DNA of 34,030 nt from Fragilaria crotonensis (Eukaryota > Bacillariophyta > Fragilariophyceae > Fragilariales > Fragilariaceae). Both the position numbers and the translations under genes were made by a program. Position 1 is the first letter of the stretch, and the number at the start of each line of letters is the position of its first letter. Below, piece after piece: positions 9,669 through 19,131 of this stretch. Where the stretch lies: positions 1 to 34,030 of the forward strand of contig JAKSYS010000669.1 of NCBI GenBank assembly GCA_022925895.1, read 5' to 3'. The notes beneath the pieces are model-generated. The model saw nothing but the letters and a program-made list of their open reading frames with translations, ran no database searches and had not been told where the DNA came from.

Positions 9669-11449
9669 TTAGGTGTCACAGGGTTGCCATGGAGCACCGT
9701 AATGCCCCATCAAACGTCGGATATGTCGATGGTGCAACGTGGACCCAAGGGATTTGGTCAGAGAATCGGCAGTATTAATGATTCCCGGAATATGAGCGAG
9801 AATGATTTCACGATTAGCCTTCCATTCCTGAATGGCAAAATGCTGTATGTCGATGTGGCGCGATCGCGGGGTAGGACGGCTTGCGTTGATCATCAATATG
9901 GCGGCGGCGTTATCTTCGTAGAGCGTAGTGGGCTGGACTTGAGTGTAGCCCAGTTCGTTGAGGATGGACCGGAGGTACTTGGCAATCTTGGCGGCATGGA
10001 CGGCAGCAAGGAATTCTGCTTCAGTCGAACTTGTGGAGACTGTTGGCTGGATTTTTGACTTATATGCCAATGGTCCACCGCAGAACATGAAAACGAGGCC
10101 GGTGATGGATCGACGAGTCTTGAGGTCGGTCGCATGTGCCGCGTCGACATAGCCAGCAAGGAGAGTAGGTTGCGAGGGTTCCGGGAAGGAGGGAAGAGAT
10201 GGATCCGGGGAGAGGGGCTGAAACATTCCGGCGGGAAGGGACGAGAGGAGTTGTCGGCGCCAATAATGAAGGCCCCATGATTTGGTCATGCGTAGGTACC
10301 GCGCCACGCGACGAAGTGCATCATAATGAGCTTTGGCTGGGCGATCCGAGAAGCGTGCAAGAGTGGTAACCGCATAACCGATATCTGGGCGTGCGACAAC
10401 GTAGGCATAGATAAGAGCCCCAAGAACACTGCGATAGGAGAACCCGACTGAGCGTTCCAATGCTGCATGTTCCGCGGTGCCGTCGACGGGAGAGGTGTCA
10501 TAGTCCGTGAAGAGCTGTTGTAGCGTTGATGACGATATTGGTTCAATTGGCTTAGCATCTGTGTCGCGTGATCCGGCAGCAGACCATCCATAATGTGCAA
10601 GCAATTTATCGATGTATGACTCGCACGATACTTTGATGTATTTGTCGGTTTGATCGACGTCAACGCCATTAAACGAAGTTAGGACGCCTTCATCTCGGAG
10701 GTCGATACCATCTTCACGGCAGATAGTACGAACAAGCTCACGGATTGCTTCAGGATCAGAGCAACCAATTGCCAGATCATCAACCTGACGACAAATCAAC
10801 ATACGTTGTCCATTAAAAGTGCCTTGATACAGACTCCGCTCATGGACGGTGGACGTAAAACCGTGTCGCGCGATGACGCTGTTCACGAATTTTTCCCAAA
10901 GCGCACCTGATTCGGGGTGTCCTTGTAAAGCATGTTGAACAGGGAGGACCATATCGCGGGAAACTGGGATACCATGACGCGCCAAATACCAATCCGCATA
11001 TTGGTCATCGATAAATACAAAGGTTGGTTGCTCGGGGGGAGGCGAATTGGCGTATGCGTTCGTGGCATCGACCTTCAAACTGATATACCCTCGAAAGCAC
11101 ACAGGGCGAAAAACAAACGCATGCATGGTTGTTCGATGCATGAGGAATATGTGTTCGCCAGTTTTAGCTGTGGCGCGGCGCGGGAAGATCCATCACAACA
11201 GTTTCTGGCCTTGCGTGTCCCATCAGCTTTTATCGAATAATTCCAATGTTGCCGAAGTATGATGGCATCTTTGGGAGGTATACAAGGTGCCCCATACATG
11301 TCCTGTTTCGCCATGGAATCTAATTGCTTGAACTCGCCATGTTGCCAATCTGTCCAGTTCGGGAGACGCATGAGTTTCCGGCGAGTGAAGCTTCCGATGG
11401 CTCGTTCTTCCGGTGTCCCGTGACTCGTTGTATTTAGGGATCGCATCAT
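9669..11449 (-). pseudogene. Copia-2 reverse transcriptase and RNase H, one frameshift
   Basis: The N-terminal RT piece (11075-11449) contains FKQLDSMAKQDMYGAP and SIKADGTRKARNCCDGS. The main piece (9669-11141, 490 codons) carries LKVDATNAYANSPPPEQP, PVQHALQGHPESGALW, the catalytic RQVDDLAIG box and the RNase H motifs GYVDAAHATDLKTRRSITG, STSSTEAEFLAAVHAAK and YEDNAAAILM. The two pieces read the same protein in two frames around 11090-11100 (CAFEG against CFRGY), so a single indel separates them. YVDD is replaced by QVDD; both Asp residues are present. Apart from the frameshift the domains look intact, consistent with a young copy. Confidence 0.9.
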
Positions 11450-11508
11450 GAGAATATCGGTTTCCGAGGAAGTGGAGAGACTCGTGTTGTCAATGTCGTC
11501 ATTTGACT

Positions 11509-13242
11509 TTACTGTCGGGTCAAATGTGTACGATCGGGGCTTGATAGAATGGTGTTGATAACTCGGAGCTGGTCGACGGACAAGTGGACTGGTGATTCAC
11601 GGCGATTCGCGATTGGTATGTATCGGTCGGGGGCGAAGACGATGCGAAAGGAAGACTCCTCGGATGATGCAGCCGCAGTCAAGGCAAGAATCGCGGACTC
11701 GGCAGTGAAAACAGGAGTGTCATTGACAGATACAATGAAGGATCCAATGTATTTCCGACGTGCATTCTTGATTCGCGCAGCTGAAGTGCGTGGAATGATC
11801 TCGGACACATACGCACGTTTGCGTATATGACATTCGGAGACCTCAAACCCCAAGGTTGGATGGTCACAAACGATTGCAGGGGTAAGCTTGTCAAGTCGGT
11901 CAAAAGGGTCATCCGATACCGAGAGATCCAAAGGGGATAGATCGACCAAGTCGGGTATAACCGGATTGTCGCTGTTCATTTGACGAAGGATCTGGACGTT
12001 CGGAGGTGGGGTGCCGAGAACGTCGTTCATACCCTCATCGAATCGAGCATGTGTGGCAGTCTTCACCACGGCACTATCAATGTCGTAGTAATACATAATC
12101 TTCAAGGATCGCGAATATCCCAGGAAGATGCCGAGTCGGGAGTTTGGAACCAGTTTTCCATACCGTACCGTTGTAGGCCGAACATGCACACGGCACCCAA
12201 AGGTCCTCAGTTTGGACAGATTTGGTAACTCGGAACCGCACATCTCGTGCGGGCTTGAAGGGCGAGACCCATGTGGGACAAAGTTATAAAGTCGCACATA
12301 ATGATAAAACGCATATGGCCAGAAACTCGGTTGGAGGCTCGCGCCGGAGAGCATAGCTCGCAGTGCATCAGCAATTGTCTGGTGAGGTCGCTCGCCTGGG
12401 CCGTTTTGATTCGAGGAGTCAGGGCCAGTTAATTCCACCGTGTAGCCGAAATCTGCAAAGATGCGAAGGATGTCGCGGCTTTTGCCAAGCTCACCGCCAC
12501 CATCCATGCGCACGTATTTGTCTGGACAGCTCGGGGCGTTGTTGGCCAACCAGTTATTAACCCAATCGATTGGTGGGGCTTTGGATGTAAAAGCACGACC
12601 GTAAAGCCGACCACTAAAGTGATCTGTGATCAAAGCGTAGCATGTTTCTCCATTCAATCCGATGAGATTATGCTGACGGCTCTTGTCGTGATTCTTCTGG
12701 ACCATGAATCCGAAATCGATTGAAATCCCCTGATTGCATACCGTTGACCGCATAATGGTGGCAGTACCCGAAGGCTGTTTACGAAGTTTTGCGGCCAAGC
12801 AGACAGGGCATTCTTCAAGTGCAGTGGGGAGTGTAAACTCGGGCATCCCCTTCACGAAACGATGCATGGTGGACAGACGTCGGAAGTTCAAATGTCCCAA
12901 ACGTTGGTGCCAAAGCATGCGGAGTGCTGAACGAGAGAGGGAGCGGACAAGATACGAAACTGATTCGCTGACGGAGGAGTGCACCGTATCGTCATCACTA
13001 TGTATCATCGGATCCGGCGTCGTACTCGTTGGATCCTGGTTTGCCTGTGATTCCTGCGGTGACGATAAAACGATGGATTCGTTTTCGGCGATCGCCCCGC
13101 ACCCATGTGGTCTCGGCCCGTTATTGTCAGAGGGTGAACCTGACAAAGGGCCTACCGAAAATCCGATAGTGGGGTGGATCCTGAGCAATTGGTGCATGGC
13201 GACATAGCGGGATGATCTGGTGGATTGTGACACAACTGACAT
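11509..13242 (-). CDS. Copia-2 integrase region of Pol
   Basis: 577 codons from an ATG at 13242. The HHCC zinc-binding module (WHQRLGHLNFRRLS ... ECPVCLAAK) lies around residues 109-152. The catalytic core follows, with acidic residues in ISIDFGFMV, YVRMDGGGELG and GPGERPHQT, giving D, D, E. After the core come the Copia-typical SFWPYAFYHYVRLYNFVPHG and LRTFGCRVHV segments and LGIFLGYSRS. The enzyme would insert element cDNA and make the 5-bp duplication. The frame is the same as Gag and is one frame away from the protease ORF, which overlaps it at 13152-13242. The 3' end leaves the frame before the RT. In an intact polyprotein it would be released by proteolysis, so the ATG may not be used. 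Confidence 0.88.
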   Translation of the reverse strand: MSVVSQSTRSSRYVAMHQLLRIHPTIGFSVGPLSGSPSDNNGPRPHGCGAIAENESIVLSSPQESQANQDPTSTTPDPMIHSDDDTVHSSVSESVSYLVRSLSRSALRMLWHQRLGHLNFRRLSTMHRFVKGMPEFTLPTALEECPVCLAAKLRKQPSGTATIMRSTVCNQGISIDFGFMVQKNHDKSRQHNLIGLNGETCYALITDHFSGRLYGRAFTSKAPPIDWVNNWLANNAPSCPDKYVRMDGGGELGKSRDILRIFADFGYTVELTGPDSSNQNGPGERPHQTIADALRAMLSGASLQPSFWPYAFYHYVRLYNFVPHGSRPSSPHEMCGSELPNLSKLRTFGCRVHVRPTTVRYGKLVPNSRLGIFLGYSRSLKIMYYYDIDSAVVKTATHARFDEGMNDVLGTPPPNVQILRQMNSDNPVIPDLVDLSPLDLSVSDDPFDRLDKLTPAIVCDHPTLGFEVSECHIRKRAYVSEIIPRTSAARIKNARRKYIGSFIVSVNDTPVFTAESAILALTAAASSEESSFRIVFAPDRYIPIANRRESPVHLSVDQLRVINTILSSPDRTHLTRQ

Positions 13243-14060
13243 GTCATGCCGTCAGTAGGGTCGAGGACATCTGGCGCGGCCGGATCCGGTGAATGATCCG
13301 AACACAAACGACGAACTGCGGTAGGCCACGGCGGAATGGGAGCGATGTGTTGTTCATGCGTTGGAAGAATCAGTGCCTCAGTGAATGTCAGACCGCCTCG
13401 ACGCGAAATCGGTTGAATAGGAATGAAGACATCCTGACTGTGTCGCAAACGATGTGGGAAATGAATGAAACCGGCAATGTCTGAATGGCTCGACATATAA
13501 TATCCCGAAGTGCGCAACTGTGTTGAGATGGCAGAATGGGAAATGATGACACCGGGGATCGTGGGAGTGTGGTAGGTTCGGACGAATACGAACTGGGGGG
13601 CTCCCCCAATCCCACGATTATCGGTGGGGACACACAGAAAACCGACACCCAGGGGGCGATGTACGTGGTCACCAGCGTCGAAGAGACGGATGCTGGATTT
13701 TCCGAGCAGGCGGTACGCAAAAAGGAGTTTGGAGTCATTGACGGTACATGCCATCGACCCGTTGTCGGCGTGGGCGTAGACGGTGGCTGTGTCGGGATCG
13801 TAGGTCTCGGCCAAGCGACGAACGACGACAGGGTCGCACGTTGGGGTTGGCTCGATGACGACAGTCTCTGCGGAGACCGGGTAGTCGTTGTCGACACCCA
13901 GAATGTGAACAGACTGGATGGAAAAATCCGAGAAACAGGCTTCAAAGTCGCCCGTGGGGTCATCGTTTGACACATGGATGGAATGCTGGCGGTAACCTGT
14001 AGTAAGGTCATCATCGTCATTGTCATCGACTGACGAGGGGTAGGCGTAGTGTCGTCCGGG
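13152..14060 (-). CDS. Copia-2 protease region of Pol
   Basis: The ORF opens at 14060 and runs to a stop at 13152-13154. A GTG at 13973 is only an internal codon and no early ATG is present, so it is presumably expressed by a frame change from Gag. The sequence holds VYAHADNGSMACTVNDSKLL, matching the active-site region of a Copia protease in which D-N-G replaces D-S/T-G. It continues with HRPLGVGFLCVPTDN and YHTPTIPGVIISHSAISTQL, typical of the retropepsin flap and C-terminus. The end carries C-x2-C...C-x2-C (CQLCHNPPDHPAMSPCTNC), a possible small zinc site. It overlaps Gag by 38 nt in the +1 frame and integrase by about 90 nt. Confidence 0.78.
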   Translation of the reverse strand, partial: PGRHYAYPSSVDDNDDDDLTTGYRQHSIHVSNDDPTGDFEACFSDFSIQSVHILGVDNDYPVSAETVVIEPTPTCDPVVVRRLAETYDPDTATVYAHADNGSMACTVNDSKLLFAYRLLGKSSIRLFDAGDHVHRPLGVGFLCVPTDNRGIGGAPQFVFVRTYHTPTIPGVIISHSAISTQLRTSGYYMSSHSDIAGFIHFPHRLRHSQDVFIPIQPISRRGGLTFTEALILPTHEQHIAPIPPWPTAVRRLCSDHSPDPAAPDVLDPTDGMTCQLCHNPPDHPAMSPCTNCSGSTPLSDFR

Positions 14061-16155
14061 TCAGCAGAAGGTTGCAAAGCTGAAGGCTGCGGACGGTGCG
14101 AGTGTTGGTGTTGCCGGGCATTGCACGCGATCGAGCGCTCGCGGCATTGAGACGAGTACGGAATTGCGAGTGAGAGTTTGCAACTTGGGCACGTAAAGCT
14201 GGGTGACGTTGGGCGAGTGATTCTGCCACGATGTAATCCACAAAACGGTTGCAATCTGTCAACGTATGACCGGTCTGACCACAACCAAGACAAGTGGTAC
14301 TGGACTGTTGATTCTGAGCGATGGCATTGACGATGAGATCAACATCTGCCTCAGGGAGATGCATGCTTTCGGCGTCGTCCATTTCGGTCGTCGTTTCCAA
14401 TCTTCGCATGATGGCCGTCGGTGGAGCACGCAAAGATGCAGGAGATGGACGAGAACCGGGAGCATCACGGCCAATTTTGTCGGCATACTCGACAAAAGTT
14501 GTAGCGATCTGAGGCAATGCCAACTTGAAGGGGAGAGACCCGCCCTTTCCGGCGGATTTATCACGTTCGACAAGTCGACGGAACTCATTGCGCCATTCAG
14601 TAGAGAGGTTTCGAACGGCCAAGTCGAGGGCTTCGGATTCCGTATAAGTTCGCATCGCCAAACGTTCACGAGCGATGAACTCTTGCAAACGTCGTAGGTA
14701 GAGACTAAAAGTCTCAGATCGTCGATGACGCGGGATTTCGTTGGCTGTCGAATAAACGGAATGAAGGATCGGATGATGCAAACGAAGGATGTTGTAGATG
14801 GCATTATAACCGGCATTTGCTGTCGACCCCTCGACGGCCTCAAGTTCGCGAGAATTAGAGGGGAAAGTGTCTGGTTTGATGAGAAGACTGTATAACAGAT
14901 GTCCCATAAATGATTGTTGATCGCGGACCGATTGTGGTAACATCATCCACCAGCATCCATGAACGTTATCTTCTTCAACAGATTCGTATGGTGGACACCA
15001 TACGCCCCATTGTAGACAAGTGGACACTAAAAATTTGTACCAATGTACAAAAGAATCGTTTTTGCTGGCATCAAACTTTGGAATCGTCACCTTGCGGAAA
15101 TCCTTATACTTGACTTCGGAAACCTGGAACTGTGACATATAATCTTGAAAAGTCTCGGCACCAAAACTGACTTCATTGTTGAATGGGTGGGACCGAGTAG
15201 GTGTCCGGAGAGATGGCGTTCGCTCGGCGGTGTGATCGAATAGGCGAGCACGTCGGCTCGACGCGTTGTTGGTACCAGTAGGATGTCCACCATAAGAGTC
15301 GTAGTTGTCCCGTAGGTCACTACCCGGGGCACTCGATGTGGTATTGAGTGTTTCCATGATTATCGGAGTGCCACGGAAATTTGGACCAACATTTGACGCC
15401 ATGGATCCAGGGTGAGCGCGATAACGTGCATCCATCGTATCAGGTTCTGGATGACGTTCGTCACGATCGGCATTTCGCGTTCCAGGAACGGGCCCAGGCT
15501 CAGCCCGAGTGCTGGACGCACTGGGTAGGTAGGTAGCTGATACGTTATCTTGGGCTGTATCGGGTACTGTCGCCGGGTTAGTGGTTGCTCCTGGGGCGGG
15601 GAAAATGCCGCTCGCACCACCACGAGCTTGTTGAGGCACCGGGGATGATGCAGGGAGTTCCGACACTTGATCCAGAAATTCGGTTTCGGAGACATTTGAT
15701 GGCGGGCCGGGACGACTGAACGGATGTTCAACGGTAGTATCCATAATCGTAGGTATTGTCCTTGGTGTTGGCAGGGCCTGATCCGGAGACTTGAAACGGA
15801 TCAAAAGAGGAATTTGAATCGCGACAATCGGTAGAGTGCGATGTGCAACAGCCTGCATAGTTAAGCGTTGCAGTCCCGCCGTGCGAAGGGATACAATCAA
15901 TCCTCCTTCGCGAACGTCGAATATACCAAAAGTGGCGTTGATAAATGCCTCCATCATGTTTGCATTTATCCACATTGTGTCCTCGAGAATTTGGATAACT
16001 GTCTCGCGAATAGTATCGCGATAGTTGTCACGAAGAGACGACGTTACCATATCGTATAGTTCGGCCAGCGGAAGTTCAGCGGAGGGGCTGTCTTTTACGT
16101 CAAGGCTGACGATAAAGCAGTCATTTAGCAGCGCAATCTCCTCAGCGACCGTCAT
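14023..16155 (-). CDS. Copia-2 Gag with CCHC zinc knuckle
   Basis: 710 codons from an ATG at 16155 in the context CAATATGACG. The N-terminal third is unlike Copia-1 Gag. A Pro/Ser/Thr-rich linker follows (residues about 150-340), then a capsid-like part with VTIPKFDASKNDSFVHWYKF and WGVWCPPYE. A single zinc knuckle CLGCGQTGHTLTDC (C-x2-C-x4-H-x4-C) sits at residues 622-635. The protein would assemble virus-like particles and bind element RNA through the knuckle. The ORF is uninterrupted and ends in TGA within the start of the protease frame. Only this gene of Copia-2 is intact by inspection. Confidence 0.9.
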   Translation of the reverse strand: MTVAEEIALLNDCFIVSLDVKDSPSAELPLAELYDMVTSSLRDNYRDTIRETVIQILEDTMWINANMMEAFINATFGIFDVREGGLIVSLRTAGLQRLTMQAVAHRTLPIVAIQIPLLIRFKSPDQALPTPRTIPTIMDTTVEHPFSRPGPPSNVSETEFLDQVSELPASSPVPQQARGGASGIFPAPGATTNPATVPDTAQDNVSATYLPSASSTRAEPGPVPGTRNADRDERHPEPDTMDARYRAHPGSMASNVGPNFRGTPIIMETLNTTSSAPGSDLRDNYDSYGGHPTGTNNASSRRARLFDHTAERTPSLRTPTRSHPFNNEVSFGAETFQDYMSQFQVSEVKYKDFRKVTIPKFDASKNDSFVHWYKFLVSTCLQWGVWCPPYESVEEDNVHGCWWMMLPQSVRDQQSFMGHLLYSLLIKPDTFPSNSRELEAVEGSTANAGYNAIYNILRLHHPILHSVYSTANEIPRHRRSETFSLYLRRLQEFIARERLAMRTYTESEALDLAVRNLSTEWRNEFRRLVERDKSAGKGGSLPFKLALPQIATTFVEYADKIGRDAPGSRPSPASLRAPPTAIMRRLETTTEMDDAESMHLPEADVDLIVNAIAQNQQSSTTCLGCGQTGHTLTDCNRFVDYIVAESLAQRHPALRAQVANSHSQFRTRLNAASARSRAMPGNTNTRTVRSLQLCNLLLTRTTLRLPLVSR

Positions 16156-16378
16156 ATTGTTGTGGCCGAAGTGTTAGGAAATTTTAAAGTTCGGGAACTT
16201 TTATCTCCACGTTCCACGCTCACTTTGTATGAATCTTCACCGGACGTGTCACTGGCTTGACCGGAGTATCACGTGCGTGGTTGATTTATAACCTCTGATT
16301 TTCGGGAAACGTGTCGTTCGGGATTGGATCTATCCTTTGCCACGTTTTTTATTTAGAATATCCTTAACCCTAGCAGAG
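16156..16378 (-). other. Copia-2 5' leader, non-coding
   Basis: Roughly 220 bp between the primer site and the Gag ATG. No ORF of note. It is the expected untranslated leader of the element. Confidence 0.7.
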
Positions 16379-16393
16379 TTTGGGCTCATAACC
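16379..16393 (-). other. Copia-2 primer binding site matching initiator tRNA-Met anticodon arm
   Basis: The plus strand reads TTTGGGCTCATAACC directly beside the LTR. It contains the GGGCTCATAACC of a eukaryotic initiator tRNA-Met anticodon stem-loop. In sense RNA the complement GGTTATGAGCCCAAA starts at the first base after the 5' LTR. Drosophila copia is known to use a half-molecule of tRNA-iMet this way, pairing with the anticodon arm and not the 3' acceptor end. The position and match make the same strategy likely here. Confidence 0.85.
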
Positions 16394-16843
16394 TGAGAAT
16401 CCAAAACGTCCAAGGCTCCGCCTCAGTGCCGCGCTCGCTGAGGAGCAGGATTAGTCGCCAGGCAGCGGTCGAACGTTCTCGATCGACAATGTCAGAACGA
16501 GACGAATCGGTTGCGATCACACGATGCATGCTATCGGGTGGGGCGGAGTTCTTTGACAGGTGTTGGAGTATTTGAAAGCGTATATACTTAGCGTTCCCGT
16601 ACCTCTACACCCTTACGATCGATTGGACCGGCGAAGATGCGTTTGAGGTTTATAGGATGGCTAAAGTAGAAGTTGTGTGCGGAGGCCGAGAGGTGCTCCG
16701 CTGTTACACTATAGTAGTAATCCTTGTGCGTAGAATGTACGTGAGTCACAGTAGGGGATCATGTGTGAATCAATCACGTATGTGAATGCATGGATGTATA
16801 CTGTACGGATGAGCAACGGTACAGCGGTTGATATGCACTGATA
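16394..16843 (-). repeat. Copia-2 5' LTR (sense), right copy
   Basis: 450 bp, identical to 9153-9602 except C at 16527. The primer site lies immediately inside and the AACTC target duplication lies at 16844-16848 immediately outside. Confidence 0.96.
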
Positions 16844-16848
16844 AACTC

Positions 16849-18685
16849 ATCTTCCGACAGTTCTCTGCCGAATCCAAATTCTCTAGACACAAACGCCGAG
16901 AGCACATAACCATCGCCTTCGGACTTTGGGAGTAGTGGTCGTTGACCTTTTGGACCAACCCAAGTCTTGCTTCCGAGGAGGTATTGAGCAAACACACTCT
17001 CGTCTTGACCGACTATCATTATTGGTCTTGTCGTTGCTGAAACACAAACGCTGGTGGTTGGCAATTTCGATGCTAAGTCGATAGATACAATGGTCCGTTC
17101 CTTCTGCTGCTGATGTTCTTGCATCACACGATTCCAATAGTTGACATGAAATTAAAGTCTTTCCTGGTTGTTGATTGTATCATAGCAGGAATAACCAAAA
17201 TCCCGATTTAGATTGTTGATTGTCTTTGCTTCATCGACTTGTACTTGTATCCATCGATTGCAATAGGGCTCGTAGTCTGTAAGGTAACGCTTGCACAATT
17301 TCTGTCGATTTGTCACGACATCGGCACGTTCGTGTCCGTCAACATAAAAACTCTTCCTCCGACTATCATACTGGAACCCAAGTAATCTCATCCACCGCCA
17401 AGTAGTTGTGAGGCTCATAGACTCCAATCGGTGAGCATGTAAAAACAACCTGATCACGGTATCAATAATGACAGGTTCGTTGCTGTCACCGTTAGTACTA
17501 GACGAACTCGAAGTATTTTGAGCTTCGCGTTGCCAAGTTGTCGCTAACCTTGGTATGACTTTCGTCACAATAAGGTCGTGAACACTCTCTATACTTAGTG
17601 TTGCTAGGTTCTTGAGTCCAAATGAGACAATCTGGTCCTTGGCATTCGGAAAGAGTTCAAGGAGAGGCGGGAGTGGACGCTTTCCACATTGAACGTACGG
17701 ATTCGGGTGTGGAAAACATTCGAATCGTCGGAATAACTTGTTCCAATTCGCGACGGTCTTGAAAAACGTAGCCTGCATCATTCCAAGGTTATTGAGTAAG
17801 TTGCAAGCCTGCTTGCAACAGTCATGCCATGTTTTACTATTCATTTCCACTATCGCAATCTGATAGGCAGCACAACAAAGGAATGTTGACCTCTGCCGAA
17901 TCTCAAAAATCTCGAGCGTGGTGCACTAGTTGTCGGAATCTCTTCCAAGAATTACATTCCTCCAGCCATCTTCACTTTCGTGTACAGACTTTAACAATAA
18001 TATCCTTCGCTCCACTGCTTCCTTTGCGCTTTCATTGTATGATGTGAAAGACTCATTATTGTCGGCAGCTGATGTCGTCTTGTTCCCCTCCTCCGCTTAC
18101 GCAACGTGTTCGGATGAAAGACCTGTCGGGCTTCGGGACTATTTGGCCAATAGGACATATTCTCTGAGGGCTCAACCCTCTCTAACCTTGGGCGTTTTTC
18201 TGGCGAGGGCTGTCGATCTTCATAAGTAGTACCTGCGTCGTTTTCGTTTGTAACCGTCACATCAATGATAGCAGGACTCCTATCTGGCCTCGCCCTTGTA
18301 GATGGAATCGCAGGACATTAGCAGCTGCCTCTATAATTTTGTCCTTCCATGCACTGTTGAGAGGAAAGGGGTAGCTTGCCTGCCTCGATTCTTTAGTGAA
18401 ATAGTAGTAAAACTTGTTCTGGAACGTGATCCTGAAAACTCCTGTGGCGTTTGATCCATCGAATTGTTGCATCACTTCTCCAAACAAAGGGGACTTCGAC
18501 ATGGCTGTATTAAACTTCCTCACATCAATGGCAATGGAGGCGTCAATAAGGTTTGATTTCTTTAATGCTTCGACCCATGTAGATGCAGGGAGCCAGCAAT
18601 CTGATAATCTTGGTCCGTAGGTTGTGTCCGATCGAATCCGCATTACAGCATCAGTCAAGATAGCGTCTCTAGCTTTCTCAGCCAT
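16849..18685 (-). pseudogene. DDE-transposase-like gene, N-terminal half (severed by Copia-2)
   Basis: The first ATG is at 18685 (MAEKARDAILTDAVMRI). The first ORF runs to 18257 (LSDCWLPASTWVEALKKSNL, FRITFQNKFYYYF). Reading then shifts frame at about 18260-18280 into a Lys/Arg-rich stretch. From 17850 a longer ORF covers WKLF-like and VIRLFLHAHRLESMSL, RRKSFYVDGHERADVV and NRQKLCKRYLTDYEPYCNRW. An in-frame TAA at 17152-17154 interrupts it, and the same frame resumes with FHVNYWN and then IMIVGQDESVFAQYLLGSKT, WVGPKGQRPLLPKSE and FVSREFGFGRELSED, stopping at the Copia-2 duplication. GQDESVF probably holds the first catalytic Asp, and the D-E-S-x-F / W-x-x-x-G-x-R-P pattern is reminiscent of the IS630/Tc1-mariner DDE fold. 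A frameshift, a stop and the insertion make it a pseudogene. Confidence 0.72.
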
Positions 18686-18844
18686 CGTATCTATCAATTT
18701 ACTTCAACCAGTGCTATTCGTTAGAACACTTGGAACTCCACAGCAGTAGGTAAATCTATAGATTGGAGTGGAAACGTTGGTATCGGCGGCCTGCAATCTC
18801 ATTGTGGAACCACTTGCTTCCAACACGAGAAAGAAAAAATAGTG

Positions 18845-18852
18845 TGACGTCA
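18845..18852. promoter_or_regulatory. CRE-like palindrome TGACGTCA
   Basis: A perfect bZIP-type cAMP-response palindrome. In diatoms TGACGT-core elements have been linked to CO2 and light control of some promoters. It lies 160 bp upstream of the DDE-like pseudogene and about 1.4 kb from the channel gene, so a function here is doubtful. A second half-site is at 19812-19817, about 400 bp upstream of the channel start. Confidence 0.25.
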
Positions 18853-19131
18853 CGCCTCTTTTTTAATTGGCTACAAGTACATCCTGTACTGAGTGCTGCG
18901 CCAGGTTTCACGAGAATGAAACCTGCTGTAACTGTCAAGAAAAGGGAGTTTGGCGATGAGAAGCCCAAGATGTCGTACCTGGAATTTATATTAATGTTAT
19001 ACCAGTCTGGCGGGCGGCCGTTGGCCGTGGTTGTTGCACGACGGTAGAGGAGGTCTGGTAAGATCTATACTGTACCTAGAGTACGGAGTACGACAGGTAC
19101 AGTACGTAATATTGATTCTGGACATGTCATT

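Larger units (their letters stand above)
9153..16843 (-). mobile_element. Copia-2: young, near-complete Ty1/Copia retrotransposon
   Basis: The element is 7691 bp with 450-bp LTRs that differ at one position (T at 9286, C at 16527). It has a 5-bp target duplication, a polypurine tract next to the 3' LTR and a tRNA primer site next to the 5' LTR (sense). Coding order on the minus strand is gag, protease, integrase, RT, RNase H. It lies inside a DDE-transposase-like gene. Near-identical LTRs mean a recent insertion, yet pol needs several frame changes. Either the copy was moved in trans, acquired indels after insertion, uses recoding, or carries assembly errors. Its proteins differ clearly from Copia-1, so it belongs to another Copia lineage. 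Confidence 0.96.

Noticed and set aside
13388-14293. 301-codon minus-strand ORF with Pro/Ser/Thr-rich product
   Set aside because: Third-frame shadow of Copia-2 Gag and protease; product low complexity.
16376-16393. tRNA-Met-like anticodon arm as a tRNA gene
   Set aside because: Only the anticodon arm is present, next to the LTR; no acceptor, D or T arms. It is a primer binding site.
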